DNA of 51,640 nt from an uncultured Muribaculaceae bacterium (lineage in GTDB: Bacteria > Bacteroidota > Bacteroidia > Bacteroidales > Muribaculaceae), in the NCBI GenBank assembly GCA_910587425.1, contig CAJUKU010000016.1, positions 1 to 51,640 on the forward strand, in the 5' to 3' direction. Each line of letters begins with the position of its first letter. Position 1 is the stretch's first letter. The translations under genes were made by a program, and so were the position numbers. Below, in pieces: positions 25,247-33,416 of this stretch. Below the pieces are notes generated by a model that was not told where the DNA came from, searched no databases, and saw nothing but the letters and a program-made list of their open reading frames with translations.

Positions 25247-26306
25247 AGACAGGTATCGTGAGGTTGACATTATATGCTTCCGGTGTGATTTCTGTCTCAA
25301 GCGTGTGGTTTTCGCCATATATGAGATCGAGGCGCTGCCGTACATTGCTCAGACCTATTCCGGGAGTATGGTTGGCTGGTGCCGGATGATTGCTGTTTAA
25401 GCAGTGAAATTCAACAGTGTTTTCACTGATATTTATGCTCACACTGACAAATGACTCCTCTCGGTAGGAGATGCCATGCTTGAATGCATTCTCAATGAAC
25501 ACAAGGAAAATAAGCGGTGGTACGAGTACTCCGGCGGTCTGGTGTGCATCCGGGAACCGGCTGGTTATCGCGACTTTGTCTTCCGGATACCGCTGCCGCA
25601 TCAGCCGCAGGTAATTCTGTAGGAAATCTATCTCGGATGCAAGCGGAATACGTGTCTGCCCGCTCTCATATAGCATGTATCGCATCAGCCGCGACATGTC
25701 GATCACCATTTCCTGTGCCTTCGCGGGGTCTATCTCGATCATGCCGTGTATGTTGTTGAGCATGTTCATGTAGAAATGGGGATTAATCTGTGCTTTTAGA
25801 TAGCTCAGACGCGATTCCGCACCGGCTTTCATCAGTCTCTCGCGTTCAAGACGGTCGTCTATCCGTTGGAACAGCAGGGCGATTATCAGGTTGGTTCCGA
25901 TTATCAGGAGTGTGAAAACGAAATCGAGAAACAGTGGCAGGGGTATCGGGTGGTGTGGTGCCGGAGGCATGAAGCGGGGTGCCGGGCGTGCGGCAACCTC
26001 ATGGATGAAATGTGCATACTGATATCCCCACACGGCAGCGAGCGCCAGAAGGGTGCATAAGAAATAAGCGCTGATCCGGTTACGGAACAGCAGTCGTGGT
26101 ATCAGAACCCAGTTATGGAGGCAGAATAGCGCAGCCAGCGGAAGAAGAGTCAGGGCTATGCGGCAGAGCATGCGCAGGTCGGGGAGCGGGGCAAGGCTCT
26201 CCATGCTTCGCTGGCGCATGAACCCGACAGCCATCAGGGCTATGACAAGAAGCCATAGCCCGAGATAGGTCAGTGTCTCGTAATGTCGGGAGCGTGTAAG
26301 TTTCAT
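25221..26306 (-). CDS. LytS-type sensor histidine kinase
   Basis: 361 residues from the Met at 26306 (MKLTRSRHYETL); an upstream in-frame Met at 26342 is possible but lies inside a palindrome. Four membrane segments occupy the first 150 residues, followed by a short coiled coil and the His_kinase module with the phospho-accepting His in INPHFYMNMLNNIHG and an ATPase with FIENAFKHG and GIGLSNVRQRL. This is the usual layout of Bacteroidota LytS-like kinases that sense membrane or envelope state. Partner: the overlapping regulator at 24473-25246. Confidence 0.92.
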   Translation of the reverse strand: MKLTRSRHYETLTYLGLWLLVIALMAVGFMRQRSMESLAPLPDLRMLCRIALTLLPLAALFCLHNWVLIPRLLFRNRISAYFLCTLLALAAVWGYQYAHFIHEVAARPAPRFMPPAPHHPIPLPLFLDFVFTLLIIGTNLIIALLFQRIDDRLERERLMKAGAESRLSYLKAQINPHFYMNMLNNIHGMIEIDPAKAQEMVIDMSRLMRYMLYESGQTRIPLASEIDFLQNYLRLMRQRYPEDKVAITSRFPDAHQTAGVLVPPLIFLVFIENAFKHGISYREESFVSVSINISENTVEFHCLNSNHPAPANHTPGIGLSNVRQRLDLIYGENHTLETEITPEAYNVNLTIPVYETPHHNN

Positions 26307-26325
26307 GCACGCAAAGTAAACGTGA

Positions 26326-26342
26326 TTGCACCGCCGGTGCAA
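26326..26342. repeat. 17-bp palindrome between fmt and the LytS-type gene
   Basis: TTGCACCG, one base, CGGTGCAA is a perfect dyad 20 bp upstream of the chosen kinase start. It may be the fmt terminator or an operator for the two-component operon. There is no long T run, which favours an operator slightly. Confidence 0.4.
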
Positions 26343-26386
26343 ATGTGTTCAACGAACCGGTAGGAAAATCCTATGAAACGCGCGTC

Positions 26387-27361
26387 TCAGACCAATCTTG
26401 GCGAGTCGGCACGCAAACCGCGGATGAACTCCGGTGCTCCCATGCGCCGTTTACCCTGTGCCTGTACGTCGATGATCTGCAGCCGTCCATGTCCGTCGCC
26501 ACATGATACAGTCATATTGCCTCCGGCATCAGTGATGATGCTGCCAGGTTCAAGAGCATCACCAGAGTCCGGGAGTATGCAGGTAGTGAAAATCTTGAGC
26601 TGTAAAGGGTCACTGCCTCCGGCATGCAGTTCTGTCCATGCCGCCGGGTATGGTGATAGTCCACGCACGAGGTTGTGTATACGCATCGGGGGCATTGTCC
26701 AGTCTATGCGGCATGTGTCCTTGAATATCTTCGGTGCCGGTGTAGGCTGCTCATCAGTGATGGCGCTTTGCGGAAGCGTGCGCAGTGTTCCGTCGCAGAT
26801 GGCGCGGATGGTGCGCAGAGTCAGTTTGGCTCCGAGATGCATGAGACGGTCATGAAGTGTGCCAACAGTGTCGTCGGGCAGGATTTCAACTGCCTCACGG
26901 TCGATAATGTCGCCGGTGTCGATCTCCTGACGCAGGAAGAATGTAGTCACTCCTGTGCGGTCGTCACCATTGATTATAGCCCAGTTGATGGGCGCTGCAC
27001 CACGGTAGCGGGGTAGCAGCGAGGCGTGAAGGTTGAACGTGCCGAGGCGTGGCATCTGCCAGACGGCTGCGGGGAGCATCCTGAAGGCTATCACCACAAA
27101 AAGATCGGCGTCAAGCTCACGCAGGCGTTCCAGAAACGCCTCATCTTTGAGCTTGACCGGCTGCAGGAGCTCTATGCCGCGGGATAATGCAAACTCCTTG
27201 ACAGGTGATTGAAACATGCGGTGACCGCGCCCGGCGGGTTTGTCGGGCATGGTCACCACTGCTTTAACGTTACACCCGGCGTCGATAATGGCGCTGAGGC
27301 TCTCGACGGCGAATTCGGGGGTGCCGAAAAATATAATGCTTAGCTTTTCTATAGGGATCAT
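26387..27361 (-). CDS. fmt: Methionyl-tRNA formyltransferase
   Basis: 324 residues; adds a formyl group from 10-formyl-tetrahydrofolate to initiator Met-tRNA in the cytoplasm. The N-terminal formyltransferase fold has FFGTPEFAVESL, the substrate and catalytic segment FNLHASLLPRYRGAAPINW (Asn and His of the active site) and the Asp in EIDTGDII. The C-terminal OB-like domain follows from about residue 205. Length matches the family. The start codon overlaps the stop of the ROK kinase gene by four bases, so the two are translated from one message. def, its usual partner, is not in this window. Confidence 0.97.
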   Translation of the reverse strand: MIPIEKLSIIFFGTPEFAVESLSAIIDAGCNVKAVVTMPDKPAGRGHRMFQSPVKEFALSRGIELLQPVKLKDEAFLERLRELDADLFVVIAFRMLPAAVWQMPRLGTFNLHASLLPRYRGAAPINWAIINGDDRTGVTTFFLRQEIDTGDIIDREAVEILPDDTVGTLHDRLMHLGAKLTLRTIRAICDGTLRTLPQSAITDEQPTPAPKIFKDTCRIDWTMPPMRIHNLVRGLSPYPAAWTELHAGGSDPLQLKIFTTCILPDSGDALEPGSIITDAGGNMTVSCGDGHGRLQIIDVQAQGKRRMGAPEFIRGLRADSPRLV

Positions 27362-28488
27362 TCAGATACACTTACGGTGGGCTCGGCAGCGGCTGCATCA
27401 AGCTGCGCGAGGGCGAATGAGTAGGCGCCGATGGAGATGGCGTGCGATGCGCCGATACGGGAGATAGTGACGCCGATACGCTTCATGGGATCGTAGACCA
27501 CCTCCTTGTCAGTGCCGTAGACTTTGATCGTGCGTGCTTCTCCAAGAGCGAATTCCTCGAACTCTTTCGGATCGTCAAGGTCGAACACACGCATCTGCAG
27601 GCGGTGGGTCACCACGCCCGGAATGGAGCAGAGTGTTGAGCGCATCTCGCGGAGCAGAGCCGGCATGAAGAATTCACGCGCACCGGTCAGTCCTCCACCG
27701 ATGACGATAAGTCCGTCGGTCAGCTGTGCAGCTGTGGCGATGGCATCGCCAGCCACTTCACCGAATTCCTCGAATGCACGGCGTGCGGCATTCATGTTGC
27801 CGGGGCGTTTTCCGGCGGCGATATCGCAGATATCCTTAGGCTCAAGTGTAAGATCGTCAACGCCCGACTGCTCGGCGTAAACGCGTTTGATAGCACGGAT
27901 GGCAACACCTTCCTCAACGTACAGTTCGGGGCGAAGTTTATGGCGGAGGCAGAATGTCTCCACGCACGAGTTGTCACCACGGTTGAGATGATTGTCGACA
28001 ACCATGCCGATTCCGAAACCTGTGCCGAATGTGTAGCCGAGCAGGTTGTGATAACGCTTTGCGCTTCCTGATGCCTCAAGACGTGAATTGATTTCAGGGA
28101 GTGCGCCGCCGATAGCCTCGCCATAGGCGAACAGGTCGCCGTCGTTGTTGATGAATACCGGTAGCCCGAAACGCTCCTCCAGCATTGGACCGAGAGCGAC
28201 ACCGTCGCGGAACGAGGGGAAGTTTGGCAGGTATCCTCCGATGATGCCGTTGGGATAGTCGGCAGGACCAGGGAAAGCAAAACTTATGGCAACCGGCTTT
28301 GCGTCAAGACGGTTGATGATCTGTGTGAAACCTTCAACAATCGTGGCAAGACACTTGTCAAGATCCTGTGCATTTGAGGGGAGTGTGATCGGGTCACAGA
28401 TGAATTTATTAGACTGCATGGCGCCGAACACCAGATTGGTTCCTCCGGCGTCGAGCGTGATTACAACTCGTTTGTCGAATTTGTACAT
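27358..28488 (-). CDS. ROK-family sugar kinase-like protein
   Basis: 376 residues with the ROK/actin-like ATPase fold: phosphate-1 motif ITLDAGGTNLVFGA (about 10-23), FAFPGPADY, FINNDGDLFAYGEAIGG with the catalytic Asp region, and the adenosine motif IVIGGGLTGA. The usual ROK zinc-binding CxCGxxGCxE motif is not present; in its place is GDNSCVETFCLRHKL. It is about 60 residues longer than typical glucokinases. Likely a cytoplasmic hexose or N-acetylhexosamine kinase. No DNA-binding domain, so it is not a NagC/XylR-type repressor. It forms an overlapping pair with fmt. Confidence 0.85.
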   Translation of the reverse strand: MYKFDKRVVITLDAGGTNLVFGAMQSNKFICDPITLPSNAQDLDKCLATIVEGFTQIINRLDAKPVAISFAFPGPADYPNGIIGGYLPNFPSFRDGVALGPMLEERFGLPVFINNDGDLFAYGEAIGGALPEINSRLEASGSAKRYHNLLGYTFGTGFGIGMVVDNHLNRGDNSCVETFCLRHKLRPELYVEEGVAIRAIKRVYAEQSGVDDLTLEPKDICDIAAGKRPGNMNAARRAFEEFGEVAGDAIATAAQLTDGLIVIGGGLTGAREFFMPALLREMRSTLCSIPGVVTHRLQMRVFDLDDPKEFEEFALGEARTIKVYGTDKEVVYDPMKRIGVTISRIGASHAISIGAYSFALAQLDAAAAEPTVSVSE

Positions 28489-28565
28489 GTCGGTATTACA
28501 TTAAACAGGTAAGTTTCTTAGATTCATGCGCCGGAATGGCAGCGGAGCCATGAGCGTATCAAGGG

Positions 28566-28573
28566 CAAAGTTA
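28566..28573 (-). promoter_or_regulatory. Probable promoter (-7 box) for ROK kinase-fmt
   Basis: TAACTTTG on the minus strand, about 78 bp before the ROK start; a good -7 match, but no clear TTG at -33. Confidence 0.4.
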
Positions 28574-28616
28574 CAAAAATCTTCCGATGATGATGCCGCA
28601 AAAGCCGAAAAATGTG

Positions 28617-28624
28617 TAAATTTG
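28617..28624 (+). promoter_or_regulatory. Probable promoter (-7 box) of the radical SAM operon
   Basis: TAAATTTG, 6 bp before the ATG at 28630. It overlaps the frame from an earlier ATG at 28612, which is one reason to prefer the later start. The message would have almost no leader. Confidence 0.4.
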
Positions 28625-28629
28625 TGGTC

Positions 28630-29832
28630 ATGAAGCCGATATCCAACCCGTTCTCACATCCGATATACGTGATGCCGAAGCCTGTAGGCTCGGCATGCAA
28701 TATGGCTTGCACCTACTGCTACTATCTCGAGAAGAAGCGCTATTATCCGGATGCCACCAGGCAGATGATGAGTGAGTCCACTCTGGAGGAGTTTATCCGC
28801 CAGTATATAGCGGCACAGACCACTCCGGAGGTGATGTTCACGTGGCATGGGGGGGAGGCTACCATGCGTCAGGTCGATTTCTACCGTAAGGCTGTGGAGA
28901 TTCAGAAGCGTTACGCAGGGGGGAGGCGGATAGAGAACTGTCTGCAGACCAATGCCACGCTGCTCAATGACGAATGGTGCCGTTTCCTTCGGCAGGAGGA
29001 GTGGCTTGTAGGTGTGTCGATAGATGGACCGGAGGAATTCCATAACGAGTACAGGCGTACACCTGCCGGCAAGCCGTCGTTCCGTAACGTGATGCGTGGC
29101 ATACAGCTGCTGCAACGTCATGGCGTGGAATGGAATGCACTTGCGGTTGTCAACGACTACAATGCGGATTACCCTGTAGAGTTCTATCGGTTTTTTAAAG
29201 AGATAGGTTGCCGTTTCATACAGTTCACACCTGTTGTGGAGCGGTTGAAGCCGGACCGGATGCTCGCGGATGTGGCGAGTGGCGGCGAGATGGCTGATTT
29301 CTCTGTCACGCCTGAACAGTGGGGCAGTTTTCTGACCGGTGTTTTCGATGAGTGGCGGCGGGAGGATGTCGGCAAAGTGTTCGTGCAGATATTTGACGCT
29401 ACCCTCGCCAATTGGGTAGGTGCCGAGCCGGGGGTATGCTCACTTGCGCCAACATGCGGACATGCTGCAGCGATGGAATGGAACGGTGATGTATATTCCT
29501 GTGACCATTTCGTTTTCCCTGCCTACAAGTTGGGCAACATACACGATTCTACCATTATTGAAATGATGGGATCTGACCGCCAGTTGAAATTCGGAGCCGC
29601 CAAGCGCGACTCACTTCCGCGTCAGTGCCGTGCATGCCGGTGGCTCTCGCTCTGCAACGGAGAGTGCCCGCGCAACCGCTTCGCAGTGACAGCCGACGGT
29701 GAGCCGGGACTGAACTATCTCTGCGAGGGTTACAGAACGTTTTTCAAGCATTCGGCACCATATTTTGAATTTATGGCGCGCGAACTGCAGGCGGGTCGCC
29801 CGCCGGCTAATGTCAACGGTCTTCTACTTTGA
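28630..29832 (+). CDS. Anaerobic sulfatase-maturating-enzyme-like radical SAM protein
   Basis: 400 residues from ATG 28630 (MKPISNPFSHPIYVMPKP). The radical SAM cluster motif is C23, C27, C30 (ACNMACTYCYYLEKK). The C-terminal SPASM part has further cysteines for two auxiliary clusters (VCSLAPTCGHA, DVYSCDHF, CRACRWLSLCNGEC). This matches enzymes that convert a Cys or Ser of a sulfatase to formylglycine without oxygen. No sulfatase gene lies in the window, so its client is encoded elsewhere, or it acts on another peptide. First of three closely spaced plus-strand genes. Confidence 0.9.
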   Translation: MKPISNPFSHPIYVMPKPVGSACNMACTYCYYLEKKRYYPDATRQMMSESTLEEFIRQYIAAQTTPEVMFTWHGGEATMRQVDFYRKAVEIQKRYAGGRRIENCLQTNATLLNDEWCRFLRQEEWLVGVSIDGPEEFHNEYRRTPAGKPSFRNVMRGIQLLQRHGVEWNALAVVNDYNADYPVEFYRFFKEIGCRFIQFTPVVERLKPDRMLADVASGGEMADFSVTPEQWGSFLTGVFDEWRREDVGKVFVQIFDATLANWVGAEPGVCSLAPTCGHAAAMEWNGDVYSCDHFVFPAYKLGNIHDSTIIEMMGSDRQLKFGAAKRDSLPRQCRACRWLSLCNGECPRNRFAVTADGEPGLNYLCEGYRTFFKHSAPYFEFMARELQAGRPPANVNGLLL

Positions 29833-29860
29833 TTGTTAACTTTACAATTGTATCTGATAT

Positions 29861-30232
29861 ATGAACTTTATACTCAATGTCATCTGGGTGGTGTTCGGCG
29901 GTCTTATGATTGCCTTGGAATATATCATATCGAGCATCACCATGATGATCACCATTATAGGTATTCCATTCGGGTTGCAGACTCTTAAACTTGCCGGACT
30001 GGCTCTTTGGCCGTTTGGCACTCGGATTGTCAACAATGGTTTCCCTTCGGGATGCCTCGCAGGTCTTATGAATGTGATATGGTGGATTGTCGGCGGGATT
30101 CCGATTGCATTGACACATCTGCTGTGGGGTGTGGTTTTCTGCATAACAATCGTGGGTATACCTTTCGGAATGCAGCATTTCAAGCTCATGCGTCTTGCCC
30201 TGTTTCCTTTCGGCAATAGCATCGGTAGCTGA
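29861..30232 (+). CDS. YccF-family inner-membrane protein
   Basis: 123 residues with two copies of the YccF unit, each a hydrophobic stretch with a GIPFG-type turn: NVIWVVFGGLMIALEY with IIGIPFGLQTLKLAGLALWPFG, then NVIWWIVGGIPIALTH with IVGIPFGMQHFKLMRLALFPFG. Four membrane segments expected. Function in the family is not established. It lies 28 bp after the radical SAM gene and 17 bp before the flippase gene, so is probably co-transcribed. Confidence 0.9.
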   Translation: MNFILNVIWVVFGGLMIALEYIISSITMMITIIGIPFGLQTLKLAGLALWPFGTRIVNNGFPSGCLAGLMNVIWWIVGGIPIALTHLLWGVVFCITIVGIPFGMQHFKLMRLALFPFGNSIGS

Positions 30233-30249
30233 GACATTTTCAGATCCGT

Positions 30250-31689
30250 ATGGCGTCCATCAAGACCAATATACTGCTGAACGGGATCAATACAGCAACA
30301 AGTCTGCTGTTCCCGATGATCACGTTCCCCTACGCCGCGCGTATATTGCTCCCTGATGGCATCGGAACCATAAATTTTCTCAGTGGAATAGTAGGTTACA
30401 TAGTTCTGTTCACGAGTCTGGGCATACCACTGTATGCGGTAAAGGAGATAGCACGGAGCCGCGACTTGAAAGTAGAACGCGACAGGATAGCGTTGGAGAT
30501 ATTGCTGCTGAGCGCGTTGTTGTGCACTGCCGGCTATCTGATGGTATGGTGTCTTGGAGAGTTTGTGCCAAAGATTCATGAGTATTCCACGCTGTTTTAT
30601 ATCTTGAGCCTAAGTATATTGTTTACGGCTATAGGAGCGGACTGGTTCTATCAGGGGATTGAGGACTTCAAGTTTCTAACCATCAGGGCTATTGTCGTAA
30701 GGATACTGTCGGCTGCGGCACTGTTTATATTTGTGCGCTCGAGAGCGGATCTCGCATACTATGCTATGGTGATAGTCGGCGGTACAGTCGGGAATAACCT
30801 CATTAATTTCATTCATCTCCGCAAGCATCTGTCTTTACGGCTCATAAGGTTTGGCGACCTTGACCTGATGCGGCATCTGCGACCTATATTCGCCGTGTTT
30901 CTGCTCTATGCGGCGATGAGCATATATATCTATCTGAATTCCACTATGCTTGGTTTCATATCGGGCGATGAGGCTGTGGGATATTTCACGGCTGGGGTGC
31001 GCATTCCGCAGATCGGCATAACAATAATAAACTCTATGGCTACTGTATTTTTGCCACGATGCGCGAATCTTGTGGGGAAGGGGGATGAAGCGCAGTTTGC
31101 TGATGTAGTCGGCAGATCCATTCAGGCGACACTGTTCATCTCCATTCCTATGGTTGTGGGAATGTGTGTGCTGTCGGCTCCGCTCATAGCAGTGTTCTGC
31201 GGTCCGGCTTATGATGCCTCCGTACGTGTTCTTGTCCTTTATGCGCCATCCGTTATTCTTATCGGGGTCAACAGTATCCTTGGCTCACAGATTCTGTATC
31301 CGAAGGGGCATGTGTCGATCATGATATGGAGTATGGTAGCGGGGCTTATAGTGAATGCGGCGCTCAATGCAATTCTTATCCCTCGCTATGGAGCCAGCGG
31401 TTCCGCTCTATCGACATTATCAGCCGAGGTCATAATGCTTATAATACTCTTCACGGCTGGCAGCCGGTACTTCCCGTTCAGAATAAGCGAGGTGAACTGG
31501 TTCGCATATCTGATTCCGGCGGTAATAATGGGACTTGTCGTATATGTGTTGTCCAATCTTGGATTGTCTGATGTGTGGCATCTTGTGTCAGGCGTCATTG
31601 CCGGTGTGCTGATTTATATGCTTATTCTTATAGTGCGCCGTGATCAGATGGCATCCATATTCATGGATTTTCTTCGTCGTAAATCATAA
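30250..31689 (+). CDS. Wzx-type oligosaccharide flippase
   Basis: 479 residues, almost wholly hydrophobic, with 12 to 14 predicted helices and the N-terminal pattern NTATSLLFPMITFPYAARIL typical of MATE-like polysaccharide flippases (RfbX/Wzx). Such proteins move lipid-linked sugar units across the inner membrane for O-antigen or capsule assembly. There are no glycosyltransferase genes beside it, so it is an isolated member of such a pathway. The start is the first Met after the YccF gene with the conserved ASIKTNILLNGIN. Confidence 0.92.
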   Translation: MASIKTNILLNGINTATSLLFPMITFPYAARILLPDGIGTINFLSGIVGYIVLFTSLGIPLYAVKEIARSRDLKVERDRIALEILLLSALLCTAGYLMVWCLGEFVPKIHEYSTLFYILSLSILFTAIGADWFYQGIEDFKFLTIRAIVVRILSAAALFIFVRSRADLAYYAMVIVGGTVGNNLINFIHLRKHLSLRLIRFGDLDLMRHLRPIFAVFLLYAAMSIYIYLNSTMLGFISGDEAVGYFTAGVRIPQIGITIINSMATVFLPRCANLVGKGDEAQFADVVGRSIQATLFISIPMVVGMCVLSAPLIAVFCGPAYDASVRVLVLYAPSVILIGVNSILGSQILYPKGHVSIMIWSMVAGLIVNAALNAILIPRYGASGSALSTLSAEVIMLIILFTAGSRYFPFRISEVNWFAYLIPAVIMGLVVYVLSNLGLSDVWHLVSGVIAGVLIYMLILIVRRDQMASIFMDFLRRKS

Positions 31690-32096
31690 ATGGTGCGGAA
31701 ATGGCGGACTTTGCAGACGATAAATTTCCGGTGTAGAAAGATGTTGTGCCTTAGTTGATTATGCCGTAAGTGTGATCCTTTGATCAGACCTGTATAGCAA
31801 TTAGGGGGTATGAAAATCCGTGAATTTTCACTAAATTTGCACCGCAGTTCACAAAGAGCCGCTTCTGAATGATAAGGAAAACAAGCATAATCGGCTATAT
31901 GCCGACTGTTATGAACTATGCGTTCAAGGAGAGCTGGAAAAGCACTCAATAAATAATGCGAGGATCGGCAATGGCGGTCGTGATGACTGCAGCCGGTTAC
32001 ATGAGTCTACATGGTAACAGGAGATTACCGTGGCAGCGCTGAGGTCGTTTGAAACGACCTGTTTCTGACAATATTCCAATCACACATATTAATTAG
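31690..32096 (+). other. Leader region of the TolC-HlyD-MFS operon
   Basis: 407 bp between the flippase and the efflux operon. A -7 box TAAATTTG lies at 31832-31839. Two back-to-back tiny frames follow: 27 codons at 31869-31952 and 28 codons at 31956-32042, three bases apart. Neither resembles a family I know and both may be accidental. A 19-bp palindrome (32042-32060) then precedes the first efflux gene. Confidence 0.35.
32042..32060. promoter_or_regulatory. Candidate operator of the efflux operon
   Basis: AGGTCGTTT, one base, AAACGACCT: a perfect 19-bp dyad 36 bp upstream of the TolC-family ATG. The size and spacing suit a TetR- or MarR-type repressor dimer, but no such gene is adjacent. 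Confidence 0.45.
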
Positions 32097-33416
32097 ATGA
32101 ACAATTACGTATTGCTCACAGGGCTGCTGTCGGCGGTTCTGTCGGGCGGAGGAGTGTGCGCATGGGGTTCGGAGCCTCGGGTGCTGACTCTCGACGAGAT
32201 TTTCAGCTCGGCGGAGGCTAATAGCGCACAGATGCGTCCCTTGTTTACCGCCGAGGATGCAGCCTCGAAGGAAATCTCAGTAGCCCGTACCGGGCGTCTG
32301 CCTGAGATAAATCTCCGTATGTCGGTAAGTTATATAGGCGACGGATTCATAACAAACCGCGATTTTTCAGGCTATGAGAAAGCTCCGATTCCGCATCTCG
32401 GCACCGGGCTTGGACTGAGCGTGGAGCAGCCGGTATATACCGGAGGCGCAGTCACCGCAGCCGTACAGATGGCTGAGCTGAAATCGACCGCGGCACGTTA
32501 TGCCACCGATTTTCAGCGTGATAATATCCGGTTCAGATTGACGGGATTTTATCTTGATCTTTACAAATATCATAATCTGGAGCGGGTAGTTGAGAAGAAT
32601 GTCGCACAGGCACGTCAGGTGCTCGCTGAGATGCAGGCGCGGTATGAACAAGGCACAGCGTTGCAGAACGATATCACGCGATATGAGTTGCTTGTATCGA
32701 ATCTTGAGCTTGAGCTTGTCAGGATACGCAATACCCGCACCATTCTCAATGACAACCTGGTGACAACAGCCGGACTCGCAGAAGGAACCGTCGTGGCGCC
32801 TGATACGACCATTTTGGCACGGTCGCTCCCGACAGATGGTGAAGGGTGGTGGCAGAGCGAGGCTCGCACGAACGCTCCGTCGATTAAGCTCGCATCGACT
32901 GACGTTGAGCTGAGCCGCAAAGCGGAGCGTCTTGTTAAGGCTGATCTGTTGCCTAAGATCGGGCTGCAGGCGGCTTGGACAATGGACGGACCGATTCTTG
33001 TTGAGATTCCCCCGATAAATCGTAATCTCAGCTATTGGTATGTAGGGGTAGGCGTAAGCTACAATCTGTCATCACTTTTCAAGAGCAACCGAAAACTCAC
33101 TGCTACAAAACTCGCCACACGCAAGGCTGCGGAGGAACTTGTGGCTGCCAATGAAAATGTGGAACTTGCTGTGCGTGGCGACTATATCCGTTATCTTGAG
33201 GCATACGAAGAGCTGAAGACCCAGCAGAAAAGTGTGGAGCTTGCCGAACGCAACTATCGTACAACTTCCACCCGTTATTCAGCCGACATGGCTCTTATTA
33301 CCGACATGCTCGATGCGGCTAACTCGAAACTTGACGCCGAGCAGCGGCTTGTCAACGCGCGCATCAACATCATCTATTATTATTACAAACTATTATTTAC
33401 ATCCGGAAAAATATGA
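32097..33416 (+). CDS. TolC-family outer-membrane channel of the MFS efflux system
   Basis: 439 residues; signal peptide near MNNYVLLTGLLSAVLSGGGVC, then TolC helical repeats with EQPVYTGGAVTAAVQMAEL in the first half and LSSLFKSNRKLTATKLATR in the second. It should provide the outer-membrane exit for the HlyD-MFS pair encoded after it. The stop overlaps the next start by four bases. It is the third TolC-type gene in the window. Confidence 0.93.
   Translation: MNNYVLLTGLLSAVLSGGGVCAWGSEPRVLTLDEIFSSAEANSAQMRPLFTAEDAASKEISVARTGRLPEINLRMSVSYIGDGFITNRDFSGYEKAPIPHLGTGLGLSVEQPVYTGGAVTAAVQMAELKSTAARYATDFQRDNIRFRLTGFYLDLYKYHNLERVVEKNVAQARQVLAEMQARYEQGTALQNDITRYELLVSNLELELVRIRNTRTILNDNLVTTAGLAEGTVVAPDTTILARSLPTDGEGWWQSEARTNAPSIKLASTDVELSRKAERLVKADLLPKIGLQAAWTMDGPILVEIPPINRNLSYWYVGVGVSYNLSSLFKSNRKLTATKLATRKAAEELVAANENVELAVRGDYIRYLEAYEELKTQQKSVELAERNYRTTSTRYSADMALITDMLDAANSKLDAEQRLVNARINIIYYYYKLLFTSGKI

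Noticed and set aside
24473..25345. Start of the LytT-type regulator at 25345
   Set aside because: The receiver fold begins at the Met at 25246; the extra 33 residues (with H, R, K, S) lie within the kinase gene and match no family.
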